Assembly: GCA_030536555.1 (NCBI GenBank)
Contig: JAUNPU010000032.1
Span: 1-36,583 of the forward strand
DNA: 36,583 bases
Direction of reading: 5' to 3'
Origin: Eubacteriales bacterium
Lineage (GTDB): Bacteria > Bacillota > Clostridia > Lachnospirales > Lachnospiraceae
Shown here: one piece after another, positions 23,735-32,428 of the stretch
Layout of the letters: each line of letters starts with the position of its first letter
How positions within the stretch are numbered: the first letter of the stretch is position 1
The notes under the pieces: generated by a model
Seen by the model: the letters and a program-made list of their open reading frames with translations, nothing else
Databases searched by the model: none
What the model was told of the DNA's origin: nothing
Translations under genes and position numbers: made by a program

Positions 23735-24664
23735 TCACCCAACCACCATCGAAATCAGCATTGCGCACAGCGGCAGCGTCAGAATGCTCAAAAATGTGGA
23801 AAATACCACGACTCCTGCCGCCAGCCCCTCGTCATAGTGGAACTGCACCGCAAATACCGAGGTGATTGCCGCGCAGGGGCAGGCTTCCAGAAGCAGCACC
23901 ACCTCTGCCGCCATGCCGCGGACGCCGAGAAGCACGAACAGTCCGAAGCAGATCACCGGGATTACCAGCATCCGGGCTGCGATCACCCAGGCGAGGCTCC
24001 GGTTCCCCAGCAGCTTCTTCAGATCGCTTTCCGCGATAATCATGCCTGTAATGAGCATGGACAGGGGCGTATTCATATTTCCCACCAGACTGACCGGCTG
24101 CTTCACCACTGCCGGAACCGGAATCCTGCCCAGATAAATGACCAGACCGATCAGCACCGAAATCAGCACCGGATTCCTGCAGACGCTGCGCAGCACCTCC
24201 CGCGCCCTGACATTTCCGCTCACCATGCCGTAGCCGAAGGTCCAGAGCAGCAGATTGAACACGGTCACATAGGCGCTTGCGTAGATCAGTCCCTCCGAGC
24301 CGAACAGTGCCTGAATCAGCGGAAAGCCCATGTACGCCGCATTGGAGAAAATGCAGGCAAAGCGCATGATCGGCAGGTCTTTGCCCTTCTTCTTCCAGGT
24401 CGCCGCCATGACCAGCACCAGCCCTGTGCCGATCAGCACCAAGCTCAGCCCAAAGGACAGCGCCAGATTCGGCAGTATCCTGGGGTCAAATTCAATCATA
24501 TAGGAGTGAATGACCATCGCCGGTACCACCAGATACAGCAGCAGATCCGAAAATGCCTTCTTCGCCTCCGGACGGATTGCCTTCACTCTGACACACACGT
24601 AACCTGTAAATATCAGACAGAACAGGATTGCCACCTGTTTCACGGTTATCAACGCCAATTCCAT
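23735..24664 (-). CDS. AEC-family (auxin efflux carrier) transporter
   Basis: The 309-residue integral membrane protein has about ten hydrophobic helices in two five-helix halves. FCLIFTGYVCVRVKAI, DLLLYLVVPAMVIHSYM, FSNAAYMGFPLIQALFG and PLSMLITGMIIAESDLKKLL are characteristic of the AEC family, whose bacterial members move malate, malonate and similar organic acids. A GTG at 24673 directly follows the TAG of gntR, but the ATG at 24664 sits behind AGGTGAG at proper spacing and is preferred. Coupling to a GntR regulator and a pectin hydrolase suggests an acidic sugar or its breakdown acid as substrate; this is inference. Confidence 0.92.
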   Translation of the reverse strand: MELALITVKQVAILFCLIFTGYVCVRVKAIRPEAKKAFSDLLLYLVVPAMVIHSYMIEFDPRILPNLALSFGLSLVLIGTGLVLVMAATWKKKGKDLPIMRFACIFSNAAYMGFPLIQALFGSEGLIYASAYVTVFNLLLWTFGYGMVSGNVRAREVLRSVCRNPVLISVLIGLVIYLGRIPVPAVVKQPVSLVGNMNTPLSMLITGMIIAESDLKKLLGNRSLAWVIAARMLVIPVICFGLFVLLGVRGMAAEVVLLLEACPCAAITSVFAVQFHYDEGLAAGVVVFSTFLSILTLPLCAMLISMVVG

Positions 24665-24673
24665 TGTACTCAC

Positions 24674-25351
24674 CTAAAATACCCGGATGTCTGACAGATA
24701 GCCGCTGGCTACCATCATCCGGTACCCTTCCTCTGAATTTTTCAAATGACGGGAAACCGCCTCTGCCGCCGCTTCCTCATCGCCGTCAAGCATTGCCCGG
24801 ATCATCTCCAGATGCTCCTCCATGGAGGAACTCAGCCGCTTCTCCTTCCACTTATTGGACAGATAGCGGATTCGCTGCGTCTGGGTCATCAGCGCCTCCA
24901 TCTGCTCCCTGATAAAATGGTTGCCCGTACTCTCTGCAAGAAACAGATGAAAAGCCGCGTCCGGGTCCGGCAGTGCCGACGGCGGCTCCCCGCCGGTTCC
25001 ATTCTCCATCGCCTGCTCAAAGTAATGCTGCCAGTCTTCCAGTTCCTTCCGGTCCGCCTTTCTCGCCGCGATTCCCACGATCTGCGGCTCCAGCATGGTT
25101 CGCATCTCGTAGATCTGCCGGATGTCCTCCATGGAGATTCCGGAGACAAATGTGCCCCGCCTGGGAATCACATCCAGAAGTCCTTCCCGGGTCAGGCGGA
25201 TGACCGCCTCCCGCACCGGAGTCCGGCTCACCCCGATCTGTTCCGCAAATGCCTTCTCATCAAAGACTGCCCCGGGCTTTCTCTGCCCCGTGACAATCTC
25301 CCACTTCAGTACCTCATAGGCACTGCACGCGCGATCTGATTTTCCTGCCAT
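24674..25351 (-). CDS. GntR-family regulator with FCD domain
   Basis: The 225-residue repressor or activator has a winged helix (about 10-75) with AYEVLKWEIVTGQRKPGAVFDEK-type start split by FAEQIGVSRTPVREAVIRL, the canonical GntR recognition helix. An all-helical FCD ligand domain (about 80-215) includes YEMRTMLEPQIVG and conserved His residues (FHLFLAESTGNHF) that bind a metal in FadR/FCD proteins. The ATG at 25351 follows AAGGA; the longer frame to 25450 runs through the operator and promoter and is therefore excluded. It heads the operon with the AEC transporter and GH28. Uronate-type effectors are known for related FCD regulators. A 28-bp palindrome at its promoter implies autoregulation. 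Confidence 0.93.
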   Translation of the reverse strand: MAGKSDRACSAYEVLKWEIVTGQRKPGAVFDEKAFAEQIGVSRTPVREAVIRLTREGLLDVIPRRGTFVSGISMEDIRQIYEMRTMLEPQIVGIAARKADRKELEDWQHYFEQAMENGTGGEPPSALPDPDAAFHLFLAESTGNHFIREQMEALMTQTQRIRYLSNKWKEKRLSSSMEEHLEMIRAMLDGDEEAAAEAVSRHLKNSEEGYRMMVASGYLSDIRVF

Positions 25352-25393
25352 AGCCCTGTTCCTTTCCCTTATGCTTCCTGTATGGATCTTCAA

Positions 25394-25421
25394 TATACTT
25401 TGTGATATATCACGGAGTATA
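25394..25421. promoter_or_regulatory. 28-bp palindromic operator of the GntR-AEC-GH28 operon
   Basis: TATACT, two bases, the perfect 12-bp palindrome GTGATATATCAC, two bases, AGTATA. Only the two dinucleotides break the symmetry (24 of 28 positions symmetric). It begins at the -10 box of the minus-strand promoter and covers the start site, so bound regulator should block transcription. It is the natural site for the adjacent GntR protein. Confidence 0.85.
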
Positions 25422-25444
25422 CCTCTTCTTTTGGCAGCCGTCAA
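25416..25444 (-). promoter_or_regulatory. Sigma-A promoter of the GntR-AEC-GH28 operon
   Basis: On minus, TTGACG (25439-25444) and TATACT (25416-25421) are separated by 17 bases. The -10 box is also the first arm of the operator. The start site would fall near 25409, giving a ~58-base leader to the ATG at 25351. Confidence 0.85.
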
Positions 25445-25492
25445 GCACAATCAGAAAATGCGTCACCGGCACATTTCCTGATATACATGACA

Positions 25493-25528
25493 AAAAGAAG
25501 GAACCGGGATTCCCAGATTCCTTCTTTT
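25493..25528 (-). terminator. Terminator of the GGDEF gene
   Basis: On minus, the 11-bp stem AAAAGAAGGAA / TTCCTTCTTTT with an additional short inner GC pairing ends in T-rich sequence. It starts about 16 bp beyond the stop of the GGDEF protein and also separates it from the GntR operon promoter. Confidence 0.88.
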
Positions 25529-25543
25529 GCATCTGTTATTTTT

Positions 25544-26878
25544 CTACCGGTCGGCTGCCTTCCGCTTCCTGCTTCTCTTTTCCTCATACATCCGCTCATC
25601 TCCAAGGCGGATCAGTTCCTGGACGTCCTGTGCCTCTTCCGGGAAGAAGGCATAGCCGATACTGGTCGAGACGAAAACCTCCGTCTGAGAGAGAAGAAAC
25701 GGCTTCTCCATTGCTGTCCGGATCTTTGCCATGCATTTGTCACAGCCTTCCATCCCGGCACAGCGTTCCACTACAATGATAAATTCGTCTCCTCCCACCC
25801 GCGCAACAATATCCTCTTTCCAAAAAGCCTCTTTCATTCTTCTGGCTGCTTCCTTCAGGACCACATCCCCCTGGGCATGCCCGTAGGTATCGTTGATCGT
25901 CTTAAAATCATTGATATCACAGTACAGAAGCGTCAGCGGCATCTTGGTATTGCCGCACCGCAGTTCGATATAATCCATCAGCTTGCGCCGGTTGATCAGT
26001 CCGGTGAGAGAATCCCGGTCGGCCCGCTCCTTCAGATTCTGATTGCGCTCCTCCAGTACATAGACAAGCATCGTAACCAGCACCGTGATTCCCAGACTGA
26101 CTGCCAGAATCCATGCGAAACCAGCTATATCATACCAGCTTTTTCGTGGAGAAAGTTCCAGCTGCCAGGTGTGATTGGGCACATTGATATTCTCCACCAC
26201 GGACTTCCTCTCCTGATAATCCGCCGTGGAAGATATCACGATCCGTTCACCTTCCACAATGGTGGTCAGACGATACTGAAAGCCATTTCTCTCAATCTCC
26301 TGAAACAACAGGGAATCCAGCGCTTCCGGAAGCTCCAGTACAATCACGGAAAATCCCCAGAAGCTCTCCTCCCCCTCTTCCGACATCAGGTAAACCGGAT
26401 TTCTCGCTACGATGCCAAAGCCTCCCTGCGTCAGGGAATAGGGACCTGACAGGGTAATCTCATGGGTCTCTTTTGCGAGAAGCGCATCGGCTCTTCTTTT
26501 TTCATTTTTGAACACGTTGCCGCCTATGGCCTTTTCATTGCCCTCAATCGGATAACAGTATGCAACCGTTCCGTCCGGAAGGCACTGGATCGCGCGAATT
26601 CCGCTGTTTTCCGCAAGAATGGACTGAGATAAATGATCAAAAATCTCTTCCGGCATCTCCCCGTCATTGGTGATAATAACCGCCTCAAAAATATCGGTTT
26701 TGTGAAACAGAGAATCCAATAAGCTCTCCAGTCTTGCACTGTACGTCTCACCAATGTACAAAATCTCATTTCTTTTATTCTTCATGCCGGAACAGGCATA
26801 CAGATATGTAATGGTCAGCGACAGCAGCACACCGCCAATGCATACCATAACATAAAATCTCTTTTTACCCCCATTCAC
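25544..26878 (-). CDS. CHASE-GGDEF membrane diguanylate cyclase
   Basis: The 444-residue protein is predicted to make cyclic di-GMP from two GTP. A short N-terminus leads to a transmembrane helix (about 8-30), an external CHASE-like sensor (about 40-240) with LSGPYSLTQGGFGIVARNPVY, a second helix (about 252-275) and a GGDEF domain. The active-site motif is intact: RVGGDEFIIV, preceded by DINDFKTINDTYGHAQGD. The inhibitory RxxD site is WKED here, so the arginine needed for product feedback is missing. The start is taken at GTG 26878 behind AGGGAGG; the frame opens at another GTG, 26902, without a site. A terminator follows. No PilZ, EAL or riboswitch effector is adjacent. Confidence 0.92.
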   Translation of the reverse strand: MNGGKKRFYVMVCIGGVLLSLTITYLYACSGMKNKRNEILYIGETYSARLESLLDSLFHKTDIFEAVIITNDGEMPEEIFDHLSQSILAENSGIRAIQCLPDGTVAYCYPIEGNEKAIGGNVFKNEKRRADALLAKETHEITLSGPYSLTQGGFGIVARNPVYLMSEEGEESFWGFSVIVLELPEALDSLLFQEIERNGFQYRLTTIVEGERIVISSTADYQERKSVVENINVPNHTWQLELSPRKSWYDIAGFAWILAVSLGITVLVTMLVYVLEERNQNLKERADRDSLTGLINRRKLMDYIELRCGNTKMPLTLLYCDINDFKTINDTYGHAQGDVVLKEAARRMKEAFWKEDIVARVGGDEFIIVVERCAGMEGCDKCMAKIRTAMEKPFLLSQTEVFVSTSIGYAFFPEEAQDVQELIRLGDERMYEEKRSRKRKAADR

Positions 26879-27011
26879 GTTATTCGCCTCCCTGTCTGGC
26901 ACCAGACTTCGCTGCTGTCAGCATATTCCCCATAAAACCGCAATTTATTATTCCTTTTATTCTACCACATATCCTGTCATATTCCCACCTGTTTTCCTGA
27001 TATCTGACCGC

Positions 27012-27067
27012 AAAAAGGAAAAACCTCACTGATTTTCCGTCTTTATTTTCGAAAAATCAGTAAGGTT
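27012..27067 (-). terminator. Terminator of clpB
   Basis: On minus, a 15-base stem AACCTTACTGATTTT / AAAATCAGTGAGGTT with a single mismatch is followed by TTTTTCCTTTTTG. It lies about 45 bp after the clpB stop. Confidence 0.9.
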
Positions 27068-27109
27068 CTTCTCTGTCATATCACGATACCATCATTCACT
27101 CCGGGATTC

Positions 27110-29701
27110 TCACTCCACGTAGGCAATCAGCTTCGTGCCACTCTCATCCGTATCGATCACAATGGTCTGCCCCTGGCTCACATTTCCTTCCAGGATGATC
27201 CGCGCCGCCAGCGTCTCCACATGCTTCTGCAGGTAACGTCTCAGCGGACGTGCGCCGTATGCCGGGTCGTATCCGTGGTCGGTGATGTAGCTCTTCGCGC
27301 CTTCCGTCAGCTCCACCTTCAGCTCCCGGTCTTCCAGACGCCGGTTCACATCGGCAACCATCAGGTCCACGATGTGGCTGATGTTGTCCTTCGTCAGTGG
27401 CTTGAACAGGATCGTCTCGTCCAGACGGTTCAGGAATTCCGGACGGAAGTGGGCACGCAGCTCACTCATCACCATGTTCTCCGCCTCCGGTCTGATGGCA
27501 CCGTTCTCATCGATGCCGTCCAGCAGATACTGAGATCCGATGTTGGAGGTCATGATCAGGATCGTGTTCTTAAAGTCCACGGTCTTGCCGGTGGAATCGG
27601 TGATTCGTCCGTCATCCAGCACCTGAAGCAGTACATTAAATACATCCGGATGCGCCTTCTCCACCTCATCAAACAGCACAACGGAATATGGCTTCCGGCG
27701 CACAGCCTCGGTCAGCTGACCGCCTTCATCGTAGCCCACATATCCCGGAGGCGCTCCGATCAGACGAGCCACAGAATGCTTCTCCATGTACTCACTCATA
27801 TCGATCCGGACCATATTATTCTCATCGTCAAACAATGCTTCCGCAAGCGCCTTCGCAAGCTCCGTCTTGCCCACACCGGTCGGTCCTAAGAACAGGAAGG
27901 ATCCAATGGGCTTGGTGGGATCCTTGATGCCGGCTTTGGAACGAAGGATTGCCTCCGTCACCTTCTCGACACCCTCATCCTGACCTACCACACGCTGATG
28001 CAGCACATCATCCAGATGCAGGATCTTGCTGCGCTCGCTCTCATTCAGCTTGCTGACCGGGATTCCCGTCCACCGGGAAATGATCCGGGCAATCTCATCC
28101 TCCGTCACACTCTCATGGACCAGGCTGAGATCCTGATTCCGGACCTTCGCCTCTTCCTCCTCCAGCTGCTTCTGCAGCTGAGGAAGTCTTCCGTACTGCA
28201 GTTCCGCCGCCTTATTCAGGTCGTACTGCTGCTGGGCGGTGGCAATGTCCCGGTTCACCTGCTCGATCTCCTCACGGAGCTGGGACAGGCGGTCTACAGA
28301 CGACTTTTCATTTTCCCACTGGGCCTTCTTCGCCGCAAATTCATCATGAAGCTCTGCCAGATTCTTCTGCAGATCCTCCAGACGCTCCTTGCTCAGATGG
28401 TCGGTCTCCTTCTTAAGAGCCGTCTCCTCAATCTCCATCTGCATGATCTTTCTGGACAGCTCATCCAGCTCTGCCGGCATGGAATCCAGCTCTGTCTTGA
28501 TCAGTGCGCATGCCTCATCCACCAGGTCAATGGCCTTATCCGGCAGGAAACGGTCCGTAATGTAACGGTCGGAAAGCACCGCCGCCGACACCAGTGCCGA
28601 GTCGGTAATCTTCACGCCGTGGAACACCTCGTAACGCTCCTTGATACCTCTCAGGATGGAAATGGTATCCTCCACCGTCGGCTGGTCCACCAGCACCGGC
28701 TGGAAACGCCGTTCCAGAGCGGCATCCTTCTCAATATATTTGCGATACTCATCCAGAGTGGTGGCACCGATACAGTGCAGCTCCCCTCGTGCCAGCATCG
28801 GCTTTAACAGGTTGCCTGCATCCATGGAGCCTTCGGTCTTGCCCGCTCCCACAATGGTGTGCAGCTCATCGATGAACAGAATGATCTGCCCCTCGCTCTT
28901 CTTCACCTCTTCCAGAACCGCTTTCAGCCTTTCCTCGAACTCGCCGCGGTACTTGGCGCCAGCCACCAGCGCACCCATATCCAGGGCAAACAGCTTCCGG
29001 TCCTTCAGACCTTCCGGCACATCTCCCCGCACAATACGCTGTGCAAGCCCCTCTACCACTGCCGTCTTGCCGACACCGGGCTCACCGATCAGAACCGGGT
29101 TATTCTTCGTCTTACGGGACAGAATCTGGATCACATTCCGGATCTCGCTGTCACGGCCGATCACCGGGTCCAGCTTCTGGTCCCGCGCCCGCTCTACCAG
29201 ATCGTAGCCGTACTTTTCCAGAGTGTCGTAGGTCGCCTCCGGGTTGTCACTGACCACCCGCTGGTTGCCCCGCACCGTGGAAAGTGCCTGCAAAAATGCA
29301 TCCCGGGTAATGCCGTGCTGACGGAACAGCTCCTTTAAGGTCCGGTCCGCATACTTGATCATCGCCAGGAAAATGTGCTCCACAGACACGTACTCATCGC
29401 CCATGCCCTTGGACTCATCCTCTGCGTTGATCAGCACCTTGTTGAGATCATTGCTGATGTAGACCTGACCGCCACCGCTTACCTTCGGAAGCCCCGCCAA
29501 CTTCTGCTCTGCTTCATTTACAATCAGTTCCTTTGTAATCCCCATCTTGGTCAGCAGCTTCAGAATCAGACTGTCATCCAGCGTCAGGAGGCTGTAGAAC
29601 AGGTGCTCCTGCTCGATCTGCTGGTTGCCGTACTCGTAAGCCAGCTTCTCACAATTCTGAACCGCTTCCATGGATTTCTGAGTAAACTTGTTGATATTCA
29701 T
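27110..29701 (-). CDS. clpB: ATP-dependent chaperone ClpB
   Basis: The 863-residue AAA+ disaggregase rescues aggregated proteins together with the DnaK system. The N-domain (1-150) starts [20 protein letters not shown]. The first ATPase module has Walker [10 protein letters not shown] and [13 protein letters not shown] long coiled-coil middle domain (about 400-530) marks ClpB rather than ClpC. The second module has GPTGVGKTE and [13 protein letters not shown]. The frame extends to 29800, but the ATG at 29701 follows GGAGG, and the frame upstream runs through the promoter, whose start site would be near 29782. Transcription is under a CIRCE-overlapped sigma-A promoter, so HrcA control is expected. 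Confidence 0.97.
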   Translation of the reverse strand: MNINKFTQKSMEAVQNCEKLAYEYGNQQIEQEHLFYSLLTLDDSLILKLLTKMGITKELIVNEAEQKLAGLPKVSGGGQVYISNDLNKVLINAEDESKGMGDEYVSVEHIFLAMIKYADRTLKELFRQHGITRDAFLQALSTVRGNQRVVSDNPEATYDTLEKYGYDLVERARDQKLDPVIGRDSEIRNVIQILSRKTKNNPVLIGEPGVGKTAVVEGLAQRIVRGDVPEGLKDRKLFALDMGALVAGAKYRGEFEERLKAVLEEVKKSEGQIILFIDELHTIVGAGKTEGSMDAGNLLKPMLARGELHCIGATTLDEYRKYIEKDAALERRFQPVLVDQPTVEDTISILRGIKERYEVFHGVKITDSALVSAAVLSDRYITDRFLPDKAIDLVDEACALIKTELDSMPAELDELSRKIMQMEIEETALKKETDHLSKERLEDLQKNLAELHDEFAAKKAQWENEKSSVDRLSQLREEIEQVNRDIATAQQQYDLNKAAELQYGRLPQLQKQLEEEEAKVRNQDLSLVHESVTEDEIARIISRWTGIPVSKLNESERSKILHLDDVLHQRVVGQDEGVEKVTEAILRSKAGIKDPTKPIGSFLFLGPTGVGKTELAKALAEALFDDENNMVRIDMSEYMEKHSVARLIGAPPGYVGYDEGGQLTEAVRRKPYSVVLFDEVEKAHPDVFNVLLQVLDDGRITDSTGKTVDFKNTILIMTSNIGSQYLLDGIDENGAIRPEAENMVMSELRAHFRPEFLNRLDETILFKPLTKDNISHIVDLMVADVNRRLEDRELKVELTEGAKSYITDHGYDPAYGARPLRRYLQKHVETLAARIILEGNVSQGQTIVIDTDESGTKLIAYVE

Positions 29702-29788
29702 AACTCCTGCCTCCATTCTGCTATCTATGGTCCTGCCGGATGGGATGATTTCCGCCTCCGGCAGATGTTGTCTATTTGTTATAGCAGC

Positions 29789-29831
29789 AATATAGCACAT
29801 GTTGTTAGCACTGTCAAGAGGTGAGTGCTAA
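29789..29831 (-). promoter_or_regulatory. Sigma-A promoter overlapped by CIRCE upstream of clpB
   Basis: On minus, TTGACA (29812-29817) and TATATT (29789-29794) are 17 bases apart. CIRCE, known as TTAGCACTC-N9-GAGTGCTAA, occupies 29805-29831 with one mismatch (TTAGCACTG on plus) and covers the -35 box. HrcA binding would therefore block the polymerase at clpB until heat or folding stress. Confidence 0.93.
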
Positions 29832-29846
29832 TTTTTTTAGATTTTT

Positions 29847-30659
29847 CTATAAATTAACAGTCTCTAAAAAATCCTGAATCATTTTAAATGCAGTTTCAAC
29901 ATCTATCCGAAGCCAATTTCTATCCCCTGAATTTTCCACATTCTTCCTAAACTGACGATTAGAAAACGTAAGAGATACTCTTCTCCGTACACTGTCCATA
30001 TTTTCTTCTCTCATAGATGGTTCTTCAATGATATATATCCTTAAACAATCTGCCAGCCGCGCCTTATTCACATGGTCTATCAAATAACAGCAATCAAATA
30101 TATCCTTGTATCTTGTAGAAAGCGGACCAAATCGCAGCAATGACCGAAGTTTCTCTGCAAAAATCTGTTCACAGGAATTAATCAACAAACTGGCTCCCTC
30201 ATCATCCATACAGACATCAAAACAATAATTATCTTGCTCAATCTTCATATTTGCATGAACACCAAGGTCAATCTTGCTTTCAAGGGAATACCCTTTATCG
30301 TCTCGAATAATGATAAATACACGTTTTCCACTATATTCCTGCTGAGAAAGCTGTTCTATCTTGTTCCCTTTGATTTCTATGGAAATTCTCTCCAGGCAAT
30401 TTAGTTTAGAAATAAAAGATCTAATGGCACTGTCTTCCAGGGAATATCGTATAAAATCCAAGTCCAAATCTTCTGTAGCGCGTCTCACATTTCCTGTAAT
30501 GCTCCGCATTACGACACCACCTTTTATCGTTACATTGCTTCCTAAATTGCTTTGCTCAATTGCCTTAAGTACAATATCCTGGCATACGCGTGCATCAGCA
30601 TTACGATCAGAATATCCGGCATCTCTGTACTTTTCTGTCATTTTCTCCAAATTTATCAT
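29847..30659 (-). CDS. abiEii: AbiEii-type nucleotidyltransferase toxin
   Basis: The 270-residue protein of the AbiEii/AbiGii family is the toxin of a type IV AbiE system, which in studied cases arrests growth by NTP transfer and aborts phage infection. KGG (46-48), RATEDLDLDF with D64, D66 and D68, and KIDLGVHAN with D131 form the polymerase-beta-type catalytic core. IFAEKLRSLLRFGPLSTRYKDIFD matches the conserved C-terminal lysine region. The gene overlaps the antitoxin stop by one base (TAATG) with GGAGG inside the antitoxin. Visually AT-rich with codons unlike the GC-rich neighbours, so acquired by transfer. Confidence 0.92.
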   Translation of the reverse strand: MINLEKMTEKYRDAGYSDRNADARVCQDIVLKAIEQSNLGSNVTIKGGVVMRSITGNVRRATEDLDLDFIRYSLEDSAIRSFISKLNCLERISIEIKGNKIEQLSQQEYSGKRVFIIIRDDKGYSLESKIDLGVHANMKIEQDNYCFDVCMDDEGASLLINSCEQIFAEKLRSLLRFGPLSTRYKDIFDCCYLIDHVNKARLADCLRIYIIEEPSMREENMDSVRRRVSLTFSNRQFRKNVENSGDRNWLRIDVETAFKMIQDFLETVNL

Positions 30660-31198
30660 TAGAGTACCTCCATCTGCAAAATCTCGAGTACTTTATTACT
30701 CTTTGGTGCCATTAATGCGTAATCCTGAATTTTCTGCATATCCAGTCTCGGAAGTAATTTACGGTAATTCAGGATAATCTCCTTATAATAGTCAAAAGGT
30801 AATTTGCTTTTGTATCTTACAAGTTCAATCAGCATACGCTCTTTATTGTATATCCGAATGTCATATCCTTTATAATCCGCGGTTTCAATCCCTTCCTCAA
30901 AAAAATCATCAGAAACAAAGTATTGCTTTACTCTTTTGTTCTTGATTTTCGCTGCATCACGCTTTGTTGCAAGATCACATTCGTCCGGTATTACGTCTGT
31001 CAATCCATGAAAGAAAAAAGCACTTTTCATTGTTATAACCGCATTCGGATATTTATACGTAAACACTGCAATCTCCGGAACATACTTTTTCTCCGAATAT
31101 ACACCTTTCCCGACCTTGAACAATTCACCCTCTTCTACCTTTTTTTCAATAAAATAATCTGAACCATATTTTTCAAGACATTCCGCACGTGTTTTCAT
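30659..31198 (-). CDS. abiEi: AbiEi-type antitoxin
   Basis: The 179-residue protein pairs with the AbiEii toxin. The N-terminal ~60 residues form a winged-helix-like domain (ECLEKYGSDYFIEKKVEEG, FKVGKGVYS), and the remainder resembles the AbiEi C-terminal domain (MKSAFFFHGLTDVIPDECDL, YDIRIYNKERMLIELVRYK). Known AbiEi antitoxins repress their own promoter by binding inverted repeats, and a matching 18-bp inverted repeat lies just upstream here. GGAGG precedes the ATG. The gene shares the low GC of the toxin. It is shorter than classical AbiEi, so partial divergence is likely. Confidence 0.85.
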   Translation of the reverse strand: MKTRAECLEKYGSDYFIEKKVEEGELFKVGKGVYSEKKYVPEIAVFTYKYPNAVITMKSAFFFHGLTDVIPDECDLATKRDAAKIKNKRVKQYFVSDDFFEEGIETADYKGYDIRIYNKERMLIELVRYKSKLPFDYYKEIILNYRKLLPRLDMQKIQDYALMAPKSNKVLEILQMEVL

Positions 31199-31216
31199 AG
31201 CTTTCTTCCCTCCTTG

Positions 31217-31265
31217 TTTAGAAATTCATCCGCATTTTTTATTTTTTTGCGGATTCTTTTCTAAA
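31217..31265. promoter_or_regulatory. Inverted-repeat operator of the AbiE pair
   Basis: Arm TTTAGAAATTCATCCGCA (31217-31234) and, on the opposite strand, TTTAGAAAAGAATCCGCA (31248-31265) match at 15 of 18 positions and are separated by 13 T/A bases. The repeat begins at the -10 box and covers the start site. It fits the known mode of AbiEi autoregulation through a pair of inverted repeats. It could also form a hairpin in the leader RNA. Confidence 0.75.
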
Positions 31266-31293
31266 TCATACTATAAGCAGCTTCACTCGTCAA
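31265..31293 (-). promoter_or_regulatory. Sigma-A promoter of the AbiE operon
   Basis: On minus, TTGACG (31288-31293) and TATGAT (31265-31270) are separated by 17 bases. The next gene on the other side is divergent, with its start at 31385. Confidence 0.82.
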
Positions 31294-31384
31294 TATGTCA
31301 TTTTGAATTCCCTTGCCTTTTTCCCTCTCATCTACTAAACTATTCTCAAACAGATCTATTACCTACAGAAAGGACTCAATCACT

Positions 31385-32362
31385 ATGAAATGGGGCATAT
31401 TAGCAACCGGGACCATTGCGAAGAAGTTCGCAGACACCGTCAATCACATGGATCCGTCGGAGGCGGTCCTGACAGCCGTCGGCTCCCGCACCATGGAGTC
31501 TGCCAGAGCCTTTGCCGACGCCTATGGCATTCCGAACTGTTATGATTCTTATGAGAAGCTTGCGCAGAACCCGGAGGTGGAGGCAATCTACATCTCCACT
31601 CCCAACAACATGCACTACGAGAACTGCATCATGTGCCTGAATGCAGGCAAGCATGTGCTCTGCGAGAAGCCGTTTACCACCAATGCAGATCAGGCAAGAG
31701 AGTTATATGAACTGGCAGAAGAAAAAGGACTGTTTATTATGGAAGCCTTCTGGACCCGCCTGCTGCCCCTCTATGAGAAGCTACATGAACTGATCGCAGA
31801 GGGTGCCATCGGAGAAGTAAAGCACGCCCGCTGCGAATTCGGCTTCATCGCAACCGGCGCAAGAAAGGACCGCAAGTTCAATTCCAGTCTGGGCGGCGGC
31901 GCACTGTTAGATATCGGCATTTACAACCTTGGGTTCCTTCACATGGTGATGGGCGCAGCGCCGGAAAGCTTCACCTCCCAGGTGCACATCAATGAATACG
32001 GCACCGACGATTTCAGCGTGCTGCAGCTTAGCTTCCCGGAGGGACGGACCGCCCATGCGATGCAGACCATCGGCATGAACACCGGTCGAAATGCTGCCAT
32101 TTTCGGCACGAAGGGATCTGTATGGCTGGATGACTACCAGCAGGCGCAGACCATGACCGTCAGACCTTATGACGGGGATGCTTACGAGATCCGGATGCCA
32201 TTTGACATCAACGGCTTTGAGTATCAGATTCGAGAGGTCTCCCGCTGCGTGGCTGCAGGAAGAAGCTTTAGCGACCGGTATACGCCGGAGGACAGTGTGG
32301 CGGTGCTGCAGCTGATGGATGATATCCGGGAATCCTGGGGGATGAGGTTTGATGGGGAGTAA
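31385..32362 (+). CDS. Gfo/Idh/MocA-family NAD(P) oxidoreductase
   Basis: The 325-residue dehydrogenase has an N-terminal Rossmann fold, MKWGILATGTIAKKFADT, in which the usual GxGxxG is ATGTIA. CEKPF, the catalytic lysine motif, lies near residue 97. The C-terminal domain begins around 122 (EAFWTRLLPLYEKL) and includes the LLDIGIYNLGF segment with conserved Asp/Tyr. Substrates of the family are sugars, inositols or trans-dihydrodiols; the C-terminal sequence resembles dihydrodiol/xylose dehydrogenase-like members. AAAGGA lies 10 bases before the ATG; an upstream frame extension from 31313 lacks a site. It stands alone on plus, divergent from AbiE. Confidence 0.92.
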   Translation: MKWGILATGTIAKKFADTVNHMDPSEAVLTAVGSRTMESARAFADAYGIPNCYDSYEKLAQNPEVEAIYISTPNNMHYENCIMCLNAGKHVLCEKPFTTNADQARELYELAEEKGLFIMEAFWTRLLPLYEKLHELIAEGAIGEVKHARCEFGFIATGARKDRKFNSSLGGGALLDIGIYNLGFLHMVMGAAPESFTSQVHINEYGTDDFSVLQLSFPEGRTAHAMQTIGMNTGRNAAIFGTKGSVWLDDYQQAQTMTVRPYDGDAYEIRMPFDINGFEYQIREVSRCVAAGRSFSDRYTPEDSVAVLQLMDDIRESWGMRFDGE

Positions 32363-32428
32363 ATTTAAGAATACTATTGCATTGGAAATCTCCTTCTCCC
32401 TGTTCGGATAAAAAATGCAAGACAAGCT

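Noticed and set aside
23711..24694. 327-residue plus-strand frame opposite the AEC transporter
   Set aside because: His/Gln/Arg-rich shadow of a well-supported membrane protein.
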